This document shows, in pieces, positions 1 to 11,780 of a stretch of DNA of 64,000 bases. This DNA comes from Merluccius polli. Lineage: Eukaryota > Chordata > Actinopteri > Gadiformes > Merlucciidae. Where the stretch lies: contig JAOPHQ010001756.1 of NCBI GenBank assembly GCA_030340625.1, positions 48,305 through 112,304 on the forward strand, given 5' to 3'. A program made the position numbers and the translations under genes. The first letter of the stretch is position 1. Each line of letters begins with the position of its first letter. The notes under the pieces are model-generated. The model searched no databases. It was not told where the DNA came from and worked only from the letters and a program-made list of their open reading frames with translations.

Positions 1-17
1 CCTGTTCCCCTCTGCAG

Positions 18-98
18 AAGAAGATCATGATCATCATCTGCTGCGTCATCCTGGGCGTGGTCCTGGCGTCCAGCATTGGCGGAACGCTGGGCTTCTAG
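18..98 (+). CDS. stx1b: Syntaxin-1B, last coding exon (partial gene; 5' part outside window)
   Basis: A pyrimidine-rich acceptor ending in ctctgcag (10-17) opens a reading frame of 26 codons ending in TAG at 96-98. The peptide starts KKIMIIICCV and ends SSIGGTLGF. It is the C-terminal transmembrane anchor of a syntaxin-1: two basic residues at the membrane edge followed by about 23 hydrophobic residues. The ASSIGGTLG ending is the syntaxin-1B form; syntaxin-1A ends differently (STIGG followed by IFG). Syntaxin-1B is the plasma-membrane Qa-SNARE that pairs with SNAP-25 and synaptobrevin in synaptic vesicle fusion. The SNARE helix and Habc domain must lie upstream of base 1. The next gene is znf646 on the opposite strand, matching the STX1B-ZNF646 neighbourhood of human 16p11.2. 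Confidence 0.93.
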   Translation, partial: KKIMIIICCVILGVVLASSIGGTLGF

Positions 99-3000
99 AA
101 CAACCTCTAACGCCCTGCCCCCCCCCCCACCCCCTCCCCCCAAACAACCCAACCCACCCACTACCCCCTCCCTCCCACCCCCCCATGCCCTCCCGTCGAC
201 GACCGTTGCCGAGCCCGACCGACCCGCTCCACCGAGCGAAACTGACCGACCAACCAACCAACCAACCCGACCGACAGCCAGCAGAAAATAGAAAAAAACG
301 ACGATTAACAGCAACAACACAAAAATGCAAGAGGGATGGCCAGTCAGCTAGGAAGACACAACTAAACGATGACAGATAAGAGGATAGATGAGGTATACCT
401 AGAGGCCAGGTGGGGGTTCAAAAAAACAAAGACAAATGGGAAAAAAAATGATAAAAATGCCATCACATTATAGCTGACTAAAACACATAACATAATACAA
501 AAAAGAGGGTTCAAATAAGCCTAACTATTTACTACAATTGTACATGTAAATGTATTGTATGAAGCAACACATGGGTTAGCAACCTGTAAAGAAATTAGGA
601 TCTATGCGATTTTGCTTTGTTCTTTGTTTTGTTTTGTTGATTGTTTATTTCGTTTTAGTGAGTCTTTGAGGACAGAACTAGTGGCTGCTGTGGATCTGTG
701 GGGCAAGCATCTAACAGCAAACTCTTTTTTTGTGTTTGAGCCAGAGGTTTCTGAATATATTGTGGGATGTATTGGACTATGTATGTGTTGTAGAGATGTG
801 TAGGGGTGAAGAATGGTCATTTTCGACTGGGCATTCTTCAGTTCTAATGAAAGCAATTCTGGAGCTAAATACTTTGAGAGCGCGTCTTTTAACCTCCATG
901 TGTTCTAGCAATAACCATTCTGGAGCACGGTGGCATGCAGCTAAGCATTCTGGGACGACGCCGATCACAGTATTTAACTCTCTCTCTCTCTCTCTCTCTC
1001 TGGCTCTTTGCACAACACTGTCTCGACAATGCAGGCAATTCTTTGGACACTGATTGGTTACACACGTCTGTCATTCCCCTAATTGACCAATTGCAGGAGC
1101 TTTTCTTGCCAGCCACATACGAGGCAAACAAAGGCATGTTTTTTTTTTTTTTCTTGGTCCAGTATGGAAGCACACACATAATATGGATGGATCTGTTTCA
1201 GTCGGGTAGTTCATTGGTTTGTAGACCACTGTGGAGGCTAGTGGCAGTTTGTCATGGTAACCACCCCCCCCCCTCCTCCCAACCCCGCTTTCCCAGTCAA
1301 AATTATAGAGAGCAAATTTGACAGGGGTTTGGTTGGTGTGTAGATAAAAGTGGGGCGGGGAAAGTGACGGACTATGCAAACTATGCAGCTTAGAAATAAG
1401 ACAGACACCTTGTCCTACCCCCCCCCCCCCCCCCACACCCCCCCACCAAAAGTAGCCAATAACAAACAAGGATTCATGTGAAGTAGGAAGGAAGCAAAAA
1501 ATGTAAAAATGCGCAGCATTCTCTTGCTATCGTACACACAGACTTCAGGACTATTCATAAACAAGAGATTATATTAAAAAGTAATTACATTTACAGATAG
1601 GATATTGGAAAACTGTAGACAATGTGAAGACAAAAAAGACAGAAAATCGAATTTTAAAAAAAAAACTTGAAACGCTGGCTTGTCCTGGTCCCCGAGTATC
1701 ACGATGAAACTGTTGTCATTGTTTTTTTCGTTTTTCCTTCTGGTTTTACTTTCATTTTCCTCCTGGAACGTTTATTTCATTTCCATGGCTCTGTTGTTTC
1801 GTGGTGCTGCTGTTTTTTGGTGCACGCGTGACGTGTTCCCGTGATGTAACCGTCTGCCATGATTACATAGAATCGTGTTGTAGTTGCTATAGTTTCGATA
1901 CGTTCGCCTGTACATTTCCCTTGCTATCACAGTCCCTCCCCACTTCCTCAGTCCTCGCCCTTCCCCCACTCCACCCCTATCCTTAAACACACACATACAC
2001 TGCTCATTTCCACTCCTTTCCGTGTGTGTGTGTTCGAACACTGGACTTGAATACACACCATATAAATGCCTGAGATTTGCAGGTGCTACCAAAATGGCCG
2101 TTGGGTGGGGAGGGGGAAGATGACCTCCCGGCAGGGTGTCATCTCATTGGTGGATTTTCTGTCGGAAGTATCACTAAATGGCACTCATTCAGAAACACGT
2201 ACGCACATACGAAAAAACCCACACGTATTCACAAACACTACACAAACTCACCACTGTTGACTCGTAATGACCCATGATACTTCACAAACAACATCTTTCT
2301 GACATCCACGTAACTCATGATATTCTAGTGTTTGTAATGATAGTGCTAGGTGTAGTTCACTGAGACAACCACATAGACCTTATAGAGACTTAGAGCGAGT
2401 GCAACACAATAAGAACATTTTAAAAAACTACAAATATGGCTACGTTGGTTGGCTGAGTGTAGATTCGGGTGAATTTTACCTGTTATACCTGTTAAAACAA
2501 ATGGCATATTTAATTTGAAAATTGTGCTTTCCAACAGTGTGACAGATTGTGTCTGTATTCTGTTACTGTGCTTACAGATATGTTACAAAGCACAGCACAT
2601 TGTAAGTAGTGTAGCAGGTTCTATGATGCAGAGCCGGCTCCTGTCTCTGTTGAGGCCAACCTATTATGACCTGTACCTGCACCTTTACACCACTCTACTT
2701 CACTATCAAATGTATTCTTTATTTCCACGTTGATATTGTTACACTCAACACAAAAAAACACTATGATACATTGGTTTCACCAACGCTACTGTGTAGGGTT
2801 ACTGTAAATGGCAAAGTGCTGGGTTTTTTTCGCATTAGTGGATGAGTGCCGTACGCATGGTGTGAATTTTTAGTTAATGTTGACCGAAAACCGCCGTCAA
2901 CCTCTTCCCTGCAGTGCAATTTCACGTGTGTGTGTGTGTGTGTGTGTGTGCGTGTGTTTTTACACATGCATAAGCTAAGGTGTTATGACAGTTTGAGGCC

Positions 3001-4351
3001 ACCTCCATGCTAACATGTTTCCGTCTTAGAAAGCTGCACTTTGCCTACCATGCCCCCTACCGCCAACCATCACATCACCTACACACACACACACACACAC
3101 ACAGTAGAATACATTAAAACACAATACAATCCTATATATTACAATAGAATATTCCATGATAATATAGAACATGCACTCCTGCACCTGTAGACTCCACACT
3201 CGACGTTGAAGCAATAAAACTATGTTGCTTTGGATTGGCTTCAATGGGGGGAAGTTTCTAAATGTACTTGTTTTGACCCATTATCTCCTGTGTGTGTCAT
3301 CGTAAAATCCATTCTTAGCTATGAAGTAGACGTGCTACATTATCATAACAATAATCCTGGCTGTCCCTGCAAGGAATAGGTTTGAACAAGTAGTATGTGT
3401 TTGTCCAGTTTTTGGTTGTTGATGTTTGTTGAAAATGTGTAGTTGTTTGTTTTAGCCATGAAAGGCCAAGGCTTTTTATTTGCTGTGCGATTCATCTGTA
3501 GAGAGGCGCAGAGGAGCAGATGATTGTTTTAAAATATATTTTATGTATTTATTTATTTGTATTGTCTTTGTTGAGTTTCTTAAACCAAAACTTACATATG
3601 TATTCAGACCAAAACCAAAGGATAGTAAGTTTAGTTAGTCCTCAAAACACTAAAATTCCACTAGATTTTTATCCGAGAGAAATTATCTTAAAACTTTGTA
3701 CATTTGATTGCTGATGTTGCTCGTTGTGTTAAATAATACTCTTTGGCATTGCTATGTTGTTTAGTAACATGTTCTGTCATTGCTTTTTTTAAGTTTGAGT
3801 TTCCTATATCGACATGAATCCAGCCAATCGAGGACAACTAGGCTATCTATTATGCCTATTGGCTGCTTCAACACACGTTCACATATAAATACTCAATGTT
3901 GATCCATTTTCAGTTTTTAACTTAAATGATACTCAAGCGTATTATTGTTTTGTTTTAAATGCATAAAACCACCACAACTAAACAGAACACACACTGGACT
4001 ATCTAGCAACGTGTATCTGAGAAGTTATAGGTGTTTGGCTTAAAATAAAATGACATGTAAGTGACAACAGTTAAAATGCTTTTAAGGTGACCCGTACTTA
4101 AGTAGGTCAGCGAGGAACAAACTCTGTTTCCAACTCTGACACCACCTCTCGCCGCCGCCACTACAGTCCAGTTTTTGTATGCATAATCAGTCAGTTTTTA
4201 AAGTTGTCGGGCCGGCAGTTGTCATGGTGATTTCCTTTCGGTCACAGTAACCTCTGCTGTGGTAAAGGACGGAGCTGTTGTTGTCAAGGGTCTGGTTTGT
4301 GGTTATGTGTGAATGGATGGATATTTTAGTCAACAGATGTGTGTAATATAA

Positions 4352-4357
4352 AATAAA
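4352..4357 (+). promoter_or_regulatory. Candidate proximal poly(A) signal for stx1b
   Basis: Exact AATAAA hexamer on the + strand, 4.25 kb after the stx1b stop. The downstream GT-rich tract at 4462-4484 is rather distant for a cleavage element. Could be an internal or unused signal. Confidence 0.3.
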
Positions 4358-6739
4358 GAGACCCCAAATGAGGCCTCTCTACCCATTTCAGCACTGGCTC
4401 GCATGTTTGTTTTTTAAAGACGCTTCTGTAGATAAACTGTGCTTGGGTATATTGTGGCTGTGTGTGTGTGTGTGTGTGTGTGTGTCTGTGTTTTTAGCAT
4501 TTGCGCTGCAGATAAAAGTGTATTTTAACCGGACGTTTAATTTTGTGTTCAGTCATATTTATTTTGTATTAAGTGATTAGTATAATATGGCTTGTTTCTT
4601 ATGAAAGGTTAAACTGATCTGGAAACAAGTTAAATTATCTCCTCCAAAGGGTCTATTTTTCCCCATTTTTAGATCTTTAAACTGAATACAACATTAAATG
4701 ACATTTAATGGATACTTTTGCATTGCAGGAAGTATGTATAAAACCAGGTGTCCGTACAATGGCTTTCAGGCCCCTCCCCTTTTCCCATCTTCCTGTTGGT
4801 GTTGTAGCTGTTGATTGGTGGATGATAATGATGAGGCGAGGAAGCCCCGTCCCATTTTTCCCACTGGGCCCCGCCCCCCTTACGTTGTGTGTACTAATAA
4901 TATAAAGGCATGCAAATCTTTGAGCTTCGTGGAGTTTGCATGGTGACGTTTTTTTGTTCTTCTACTTTCTGCCCCCCCAACCCCTCACCTAAGCCCCAGA
5001 CACCCAAGCCATGTCGTGCACTTTATCGCTGGTCTGAACCCCCCCCCCCCCCCCCCCCCCCAGCAGTTAAGCTTTCTCTACCTGCAACCAACTCAATACA
5101 TCTCTCATGCAGTTGAGAACAGTCCACTGGTACAGACGGTCTTCAGTTGGAAATGTGTGCACACAGTATCGCGTGCTGAAGGGTTCGTCACTGTGAGACA
5201 GGGAGTGTCTGAGAGAGGGGGTTGTTCGTTATGGCTGTCGGTTTGTTTCTTTGTTTTGTTGTATAGTCATCCATCTAAGGATGGTCTGAGGCCATGATCC
5301 CACCTCCCCCTGATCGCCATCCAGATCCCTTCACCCTACGCCCCCCACCACCACCACCACCACCACCATTCACCCACACTCCAACCTACACCTAACCCCC
5401 CCCCCCTCCCACACACTAGGAAATCGTAGTTAATAGTAGTTATTTTGCATTGTTTCTAAGTCGTTTGTTTCCGTGGCTACAGTGTACCATGTGTTTGTCG
5501 TGAGAAACTTGCCCTTTTTTTACCCAGCATGCCTTTCCCCTCCTCCTGCCCCTACCCCCGCTCTTCCTGCCCCCCCCCCCCTACTCCTCCGTGGTATAAA
5601 GATTGGTATCTAGATGTGTGTATGCGCAAGCGCACGTCACCAGTTGCGTGAGCATGTACGAGCAGCGCGAGTTGTTTTTGCGTGTTTGTTTGTTTTGTTT
5701 TTTTTCTTGTGATGGGAGAGAAAAAAATGTCGGAAGGAACAGATGCGATGAGAATATACATATTTACTGAGGCTATTAATGGCATTCTATTTATCGGGAA
5801 AAAAACCTAAAAAACAACTGCTATTTGCCCCCTGCCCCCCCCAAACACACACACCACCACCCATAATCCCACACAATTTTAAAAAATGTTGACCATTCAT
5901 ATGAAAGAGCACAACGCGAGTGGAGTTTACACTGAGTTTACACTCACAAATGTAGGAAACATAAGCGCTAACCGTAGCTAAATAATAAAGCTAACTGAAA
6001 CCTTGTCCCTCACCTTACTAGTAGGCCTACGTGGGTCTGTCGGCCAGGCGATCCAACTTAGAGAAACTTATTGATAAATAGTTTAATTTTGACCACCACA
6101 CTCTGATAACCACACACGTTTCATCATTGTTTTATCGATGAGGCGAATACAAAGATTAGGGTCATATTACGGTTACGGTAATGACTCGTACACACTCCTT
6201 TTCCTGACTCAACTTTTGGGAGACATTGGTGGTGCTTTATTCTGGTTATTATTCATTATTATGAACAATAATATTTGTATTATATAATTATGATACTTAC
6301 TATATGATTCTGATGGTTATTAGTATTGTGTTCTGTACAACCTATCTACCAGTCTCCATGTTCACACTCCAGTAGCGATGCCTTGCTTTAGGTTCCAGGA
6401 GTGGCTCAGTCCAGTCGGCCAGATGACCAGGCAGTCAATCCAGTCTTTTAGCAGACACAATCTCTGCTTCAACTCTCTGAAACTAAGAACAGTTTCAAAA
6501 ACAAAAAGCAGATACTCACACACAACTACTACAATACTACACTGTCTTGTTTTTTTTTTTTATTTGGGGGGGTGACATCACTCATTTAAATCTGTATATT
6601 ATTTAGATAATGTGCAGGTATATAATTCAGATGGTGAAGTGTTGAACTCCTACGACCCTAACGGCATTGTTCTGTGTGTGTGAGTGAAGACTGTGGCCTT
6701 GTCAACTGAAATCACATATGTAGGAAACAATACACACAC

Positions 6740-6744
<5 letters not shown>

Positions 6745-6795
<51 letters not shown>
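6745..6795. repeat. (TA)n microsatellite
   Basis: About 25 uninterrupted TA dinucleotides preceded by (CA)n. Simple repeat in the presumed stx1b 3' UTR. Confidence 0.95.
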
Positions 6796-6800
<5 letters not shown>

Positions 6801-7595
6801 TATATGTATGTGGCTGTGCAGCCATTTTGCTTCTTTCTTCTGTGTATAATTAGCCTATTTTATTTTTGTCAGAGCGTTGTATGAAACATGGCGGAACAGA
6901 AATGCTTGGGGAGCACAACTGCACATTCTTCAGACTACTCCACTTGAAGCAGACGTTTAGGTGGTCTATGTCAATCTAGAGCGGGGAACGGACATGACAG
7001 GTCCTGTGCTGCCATCACTTCTTAGGATGGAGTTCTACAATATCATACAATATCCCCAACCCACTGGTTGATAACCAATCATTCATCCAGACACAAACCT
7101 TTCCATCGTCGGAGAAGAAAGTTGTTCTGCTCTCCCGGATCATTTTGAACCTCCACGTAAAACGAAATTGAAAACCAAAACCTGTTTGGTACCTTGCTCT
7201 GGAAGAGGAAATATTTGTATTTCATAATTTGTTTAAATTTGTTTTAATGTGACCTGCTTCCTGGGAAGCCATGGCCATGACTACGTGACTATAGGTGTGT
7301 ATGCTGATGATGTTGATGTATTTATTTATGTATTTATTATTCACTGCCCCTGTCGATCTCCACCCCTGCCCCCCCCTCCTCTTCTTCTCTGCTCTCTCCA
7401 GTAACTGAGACAGTATTTGTTTTTGTATCAGTGTTTCTTTGTCACCAGTAGGAGAGGTGGTGGGAGGAGCCAAGGGAGGGGCTGTGAACACAGACCACGC
7501 CCACACGGTGTCCACCGTAGCCAATAGGAGTCACACACTTAAATAACCAGTACATACATTGTCATTACTATCATTATAATTATAATTATCGTTAT

Positions 7596-7608
7596 AATAA
7601 TAATAATG

Positions 7609-7640
<32 letters not shown>

Positions 7641-7720
7641 TATTATTATTATTATTGTTATTATTATTATTATTATTATTGTTGTTGCTATTATTGTTGC
7701 TATTATTGTTATTATTATGA
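7596..7720. repeat. (AAT)n / (ATT)n self-complementary microsatellite
   Basis: An AAT run is followed directly by an ATT run, so the two halves are mutual reverse complements and could fold into a hairpin. GTT interruptions occur in the right half. Confidence 0.9.
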
Positions 7721-9812
7721 TATACAACAAAGAAAAATGCAGTACGATAAAAACCCGGCGGGAGAAAGAAAGAGCTTCACGCGAAGCGATCAAACATACT
7801 CAAAAACTTTCACGGGAGGTTGTGACGATTCTATAATAGCAATGATTTAAAGAAACACAGAGGGAGTTATGTTATCATTAATAATAGTAGTAATATTGAA
7901 TATTGAATGCTCGCAATTTTGTCAAAACTGAAACTGGATTATTTGTGTTATGTAATTATTGTAAATAACTTCAAAGAGAGAAAAAATGACTTGCATGTCT
8001 ATGTATAAATCTACTGATATCTCTATTCCTGTCAAAGTTGACAAGTTGCTCCACCTCTGTCCTTTTTCAACTGTATCTCTAGTATCCTTTGTTTTTTTTT
8101 CTCTCTTCTCTCTTTCACCCCCCCCCCCCCCCACCTGACCCTGACTCCCTCCCTCTGACCTCCACCCTCTGACAGTCAAGCGGTGGCGGTGACCCACCCG
8201 GGCGCTCTTTAATGTGGTATAGCTGGGTGGGGCGGGGAGGGATCGAGCGAGAGAGCACAGCTTGCAATGTCCTCGTCTGCCATTCCATGCTCAGTAGCTG
8301 CATTGACAACTAGCAGTTCTCAAAAGTTCACCTAGTTAGGCCATCTGCTATTTCTAGAAGATAGATATATTATATATATATTGCTCTACGATTATAGAAG
8401 GGCCAGAAGTTTTTCTTGTTTATTTACTATTATTCTATTTGATTCATATCTATTTTTTCCAGGGTTGTATAAACACAAGGAGATTATTTTCCCTGCAGGC
8501 TTTATAGTTCCCTCTTGTTCAGACTGTGAAACGAAAAGCTCTGATCTAGCCAAAAACGGTGCAGCTGTGTGCATGCAATGTAGACGCAGCCTAAGTGACA
8601 CCCCCCTCGCCATGACTCCAGATCCAGAGGCCCCGCCCACTGGCTCCTCTGATGAAAGTGCTTCCCTCCATATAATGAAACCGAGCCTCCAGGGGCTTCC
8701 TTACAGTCCACCTCACCTGACCAACTACGACCGTGCACACTCTCTCTCCTTCCCTCCGCCACCCGTCTCCACCCAGTCCAGCCAACCCACGACCCCCTCG
8801 CTCCGTCTGTCCATCTGCCTGTCTGTCCTGTCTGCCTGACTCTCTGTCTCTCAGCGCATCTCTCTCCAGCCACACTGTCCTGAGAGTTAACTCACTCTCT
8901 CTGTCGGGGGGGAGGGGGGCACCCATATACCTTTTACAATCAATGATATGGAGCCAGGCCACCAGGGGCCTCTTTGAGGGGGGAGGGGCCCTAGCCTTAC
9001 ACACTAGGCTGTAGTGACAGTGAGTGCAATACATACAGGGGTTTTCTAATGACAGGAGAGGACAAACAACAAGCACCTCTCCTCGCGGTGCCGGCTCTCT
9101 CCTATACTGGACGACTCAGAGCGTCCATCTTGAATCGTCGTAGTCAAAAGATCTTCCTGTTCCCTCAGGAACACGCCGACGCCCGAGAGGATGTCACCCT
9201 ATAGATGCTACGAACGAGAGTGGGGGGGAGGGAGTAATGTGTGAACATGCGGTGAAGTAAGATCAAGCGACCACCCTCCCCCTGGCATTTTGTGTTGACA
9301 TATTAAAGGGGGGGGGGGGGTGAGAGGAGGGCAGAGGGGTTATGGCAGGGGAGGTGAGGGGAGGGGAGAGGGTGAGGCAAGAGAGATGGAGACAAGAGAC
9401 ATAAAAGGACAATACAAATCTAAAAAACAGCAGCGACAACAACAAAAAAAACGTAACAAAAAAAAGAGAGGACAGGGCGATGGCTCCTTGGTCGCAACTT
9501 TGACCGGAAAATGCAACTTGTGTCCCGTTTTTGTGTGTGTGTGTATGTGTGCGTAGTGTAATGTAAAAGCGATCTGTCCCCCCCCCGCCCCTCTCCTCTC
9601 CCCATCCCCCCCAACTTGCCCACCCCCCATTTCCCCCTACCCCCCCCCCCCCCCATCTCTCGTACTGCTGTTGGCTGTTCTGTTTAGTTCGTGTGACGTG
9701 CCAGTATCCCCATCCCCCCGCCCCTTTCTCGATATCTCCCCCTCCTCCTTCCCCTTTCTCTCGCTCTCCCCCTCTCTTGCTCTCTCTCCCTCTCTCTCTC
9801 TCAATCCCTTCT

Positions 9813-9847
<35 letters not shown>

Positions 9848-9983
9848 CTCTTCATGGATCTTTAAGATGACAACTCTATGCAGATGCTGTCTTTTATAAG
9901 TGTGTCAAATTTTAATTTAAAACAAAAACCTAAAAAAAAAAAAAACAACCCCGACAGACATATTGAAATGATAACAAAAAACG

Positions 9984-9989
9984 AATAAA
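9984..9989 (+). promoter_or_regulatory. Candidate distal poly(A) signal for stx1b
   Basis: AATAAA in an A-rich context, followed by T/G-rich sequence. Beyond it the C- and CT-rich character of the first 9.9 kb disappears, and 0.8 kb later a signal in the opposite orientation (10795-10800) is found, as expected between convergent genes. Confidence 0.4.
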
Positions 9990-10474
9990 GAAAAGGATTG
10001 TTCAGTGTAGCCTGCAGCTTGGCCAATCGTCATTGCTTTCGTGTCTGTTATTGCTCTCTGTGGATTTATATACTTGTCTTACTGGGATTATTATTAACAC
10101 ATTCAGAAGATTTGGGGTAGCTCTGGACGCGGTGGAGTTAGATATTTCTATTTGTATTATTTATTTATTTGGAGACATTTGTTTTATTTAGTATAAGGTG
10201 GACGTGCTACAAGGTGTGTTTTAGACTGGCATTAATATAAAATGTTACGAACAACACCTTTATACCTGCCCACAAGTAATTATCATTTATGTTCAACATT
10301 CATATATAACATTGAGGAAAAAAGTATGAGTTTAGTTTGGTTACTATTAGTTTTTTCACACTTTGATGATGACATCGCCAGTGCTAATTTTTGTCCACCT
10401 TAAACTTTAGGCGAGGAGGGTGGGGAGCATGTTTGTGTAGAAATGCTTTGAAGTTGTCGTTTTGTACTACACTA

Positions 10475-10590
10475 TTTCTCATTTAGCAGACATTTAACTC
10501 ACGTACAGCTAGTTAAGGAGCAGGTATCGGATATAGGCCTTTTGGCTGGGAGCCGAACACCATAGGCGCCTGACTATCCCGGCTCCTTTT
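10475..10590 (-). mobile_element. tRNA-SINE-like remnant
   Basis: Carries the fish-wide dispersed motif tttagcagacattta, then a degenerate gggagccgaacacc stretch resembling an inverted tRNA B box. The arrangement matches 39060-39192 and fits a minus-strand SINE head. Strongly diverged. Confidence 0.4.
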
Positions 10591-10741
10591 CATTTTGTCC
10601 TCCTCGAACCAACAGTAGGTAGGCTAGGCCCACACTTGCATGCATTTTGAAGACACAGTACAACAAACTGAATGTGTATTCGCTCCAAAATGCTCCAGCT
10701 AGTTCGTCTTGTGTTTTTTTCCAGATCAAAAACACATCAAA

Positions 10742-10790
10742 TGCGGAGGTCGTTTCCACCGTGACACCATGAGACCTCCGTGTTGTTCAC
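10742..10790. repeat. Short inverted repeat (potential hairpin)
   Basis: GCGGAGGTC near 10743 is mirrored by GACCTCCGTG near 10772, with about 22 bases between. It lies immediately upstream (on the + strand) of the minus-strand poly(A) hexamer at 10795. Confidence 0.55.
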
Positions 10791-10794
10791 ACGC

Positions 10795-10800
10795 TTTATT
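10795..10800 (-). promoter_or_regulatory. Candidate minus-strand poly(A) signal
   Basis: TTTATT on the + strand is AATAAA on the - strand. It would serve a long 3' end of the znf646 transcript unit ending with the 14.2-14.6 kb exon, giving a convergent arrangement with stx1b. A nearer signal exists at 14115-14120. Confidence 0.3.
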
Positions 10801-11588
10801 AGTATCACCATCCGTTATAAGTGAATATCAATGACAGAAGCCTACACCAATCTGTCGGTTCATATATAAAAAGTCATACAGAGGAAAAGTTATACAGAGG
10901 TACAATGACAATATATGTGATCTAACCAAACGGCACTAAAAAGATCTAATGCTCTACTTCTAGGAGTTGCTTTCGCTTCTGCCATTTTGTGTCCCGCTGA
11001 GGTGAGTTATAGGATTACTGGGAATAGGACACAGAGATTTGCCAGAATAGCAAATTAGACGCCATTTCTTGAATGACTATAGACCTATTTACCAGAGAAA
11101 GAAAAATAGAAATGTGGCTGAGCTCAATATACTCACAGTCAACAGAAATGTGTCAAAAGTCCATGATAGCTTGATTTTTTCATCTGCTACATTTCCAACA
11201 TCAGCCCACCCTGTGTGAACCATTTCAGATAGACATTATGCAGTAACAACTACAGTCCAAAATATCCAATAGTATTATCTAGCTGCCATTCAAAGTAAGT
11301 GTCATCAACACTCGAGGTCCATGGGGTTCAAAGAAATGCTAACATGCTAAATAAACAGATGACAATGGGGGCCTCACACAGGGTTAGCGGGAGGGACACA
11401 AAATGGCTGCCTCAAAAAGACTGCAAATGGTTGTTCGGCTCTGGCCAGGTTGCAAAGTCAATAAATCACTGTATTCTATGGAATACAACAGCAAGGTTCA
11501 ACTGAATGATGATAACCACCGTCTTACCCTTATCTCAAACCTCAAATTTTACTTTACTTGGGATATTATACCATATTCAACCCAGACC

Positions 11589-11780
11589 TTAAAGGGCCCC
11601 TATTTTACCACCAGGTGTGATGTTGATTGGCAATTACAAGCCATATCAAAATCTACACTCTAGTTAATCACACATGGGAGTGTCCACCCAGATCCATGAT
11701 AGATAAATAGGGTACATTTTGAAATGGCTTGTAATAGCTAATCAAAATCACACCTGGTGGTAAAATAGGGGCCATTTAAA
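11589..11780. mobile_element. MITE family B, near-complete copy
   Basis: A 192-bp element with long terminal inverted repeats. The left end reads TTAAAGGGCCCCTATTTTAC and the right end is its near reverse complement, ending GGGGCCATTTAAA. Complementarity runs some 60-70 bases inward through CACCTGGTGG and GGCTTGTAAT-type blocks. No coding capacity. Degraded relatives occur at about 58840-58920 and 63150-63318. Confidence 0.8.

Larger units (their letters stand above)
99..9990 (+). other. Presumed long 3' UTR of stx1b, rich in simple repeats
   Basis: No credible coding exon was found on either strand in these 9.9 kb; the open frames are short and low-complexity. The stretch is full of homopolymer C/G runs (e.g. 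1420-1434, 5040-5061, 9642-9654), (CT)n (979-1001, 9820-9842), (TG)n (2926-2950, 4462-4484) and T-rich single-copy sequence. AATAAA signals on the + strand occur at 4352-4357 and 9984-9989. Mammalian STX1B also has a multi-kilobase 3' UTR, so one long tail with alternative ends is plausible, but the real transcript end is not visible from sequence. Confidence 0.45.

Noticed and set aside
8381..8839. 152-codon + strand open frame
   Set aside because: Low-complexity Ser/Pro-rich C-terminal half from CT/CC-rich DNA, no homology I recognise, inside the presumed stx1b 3' UTR.
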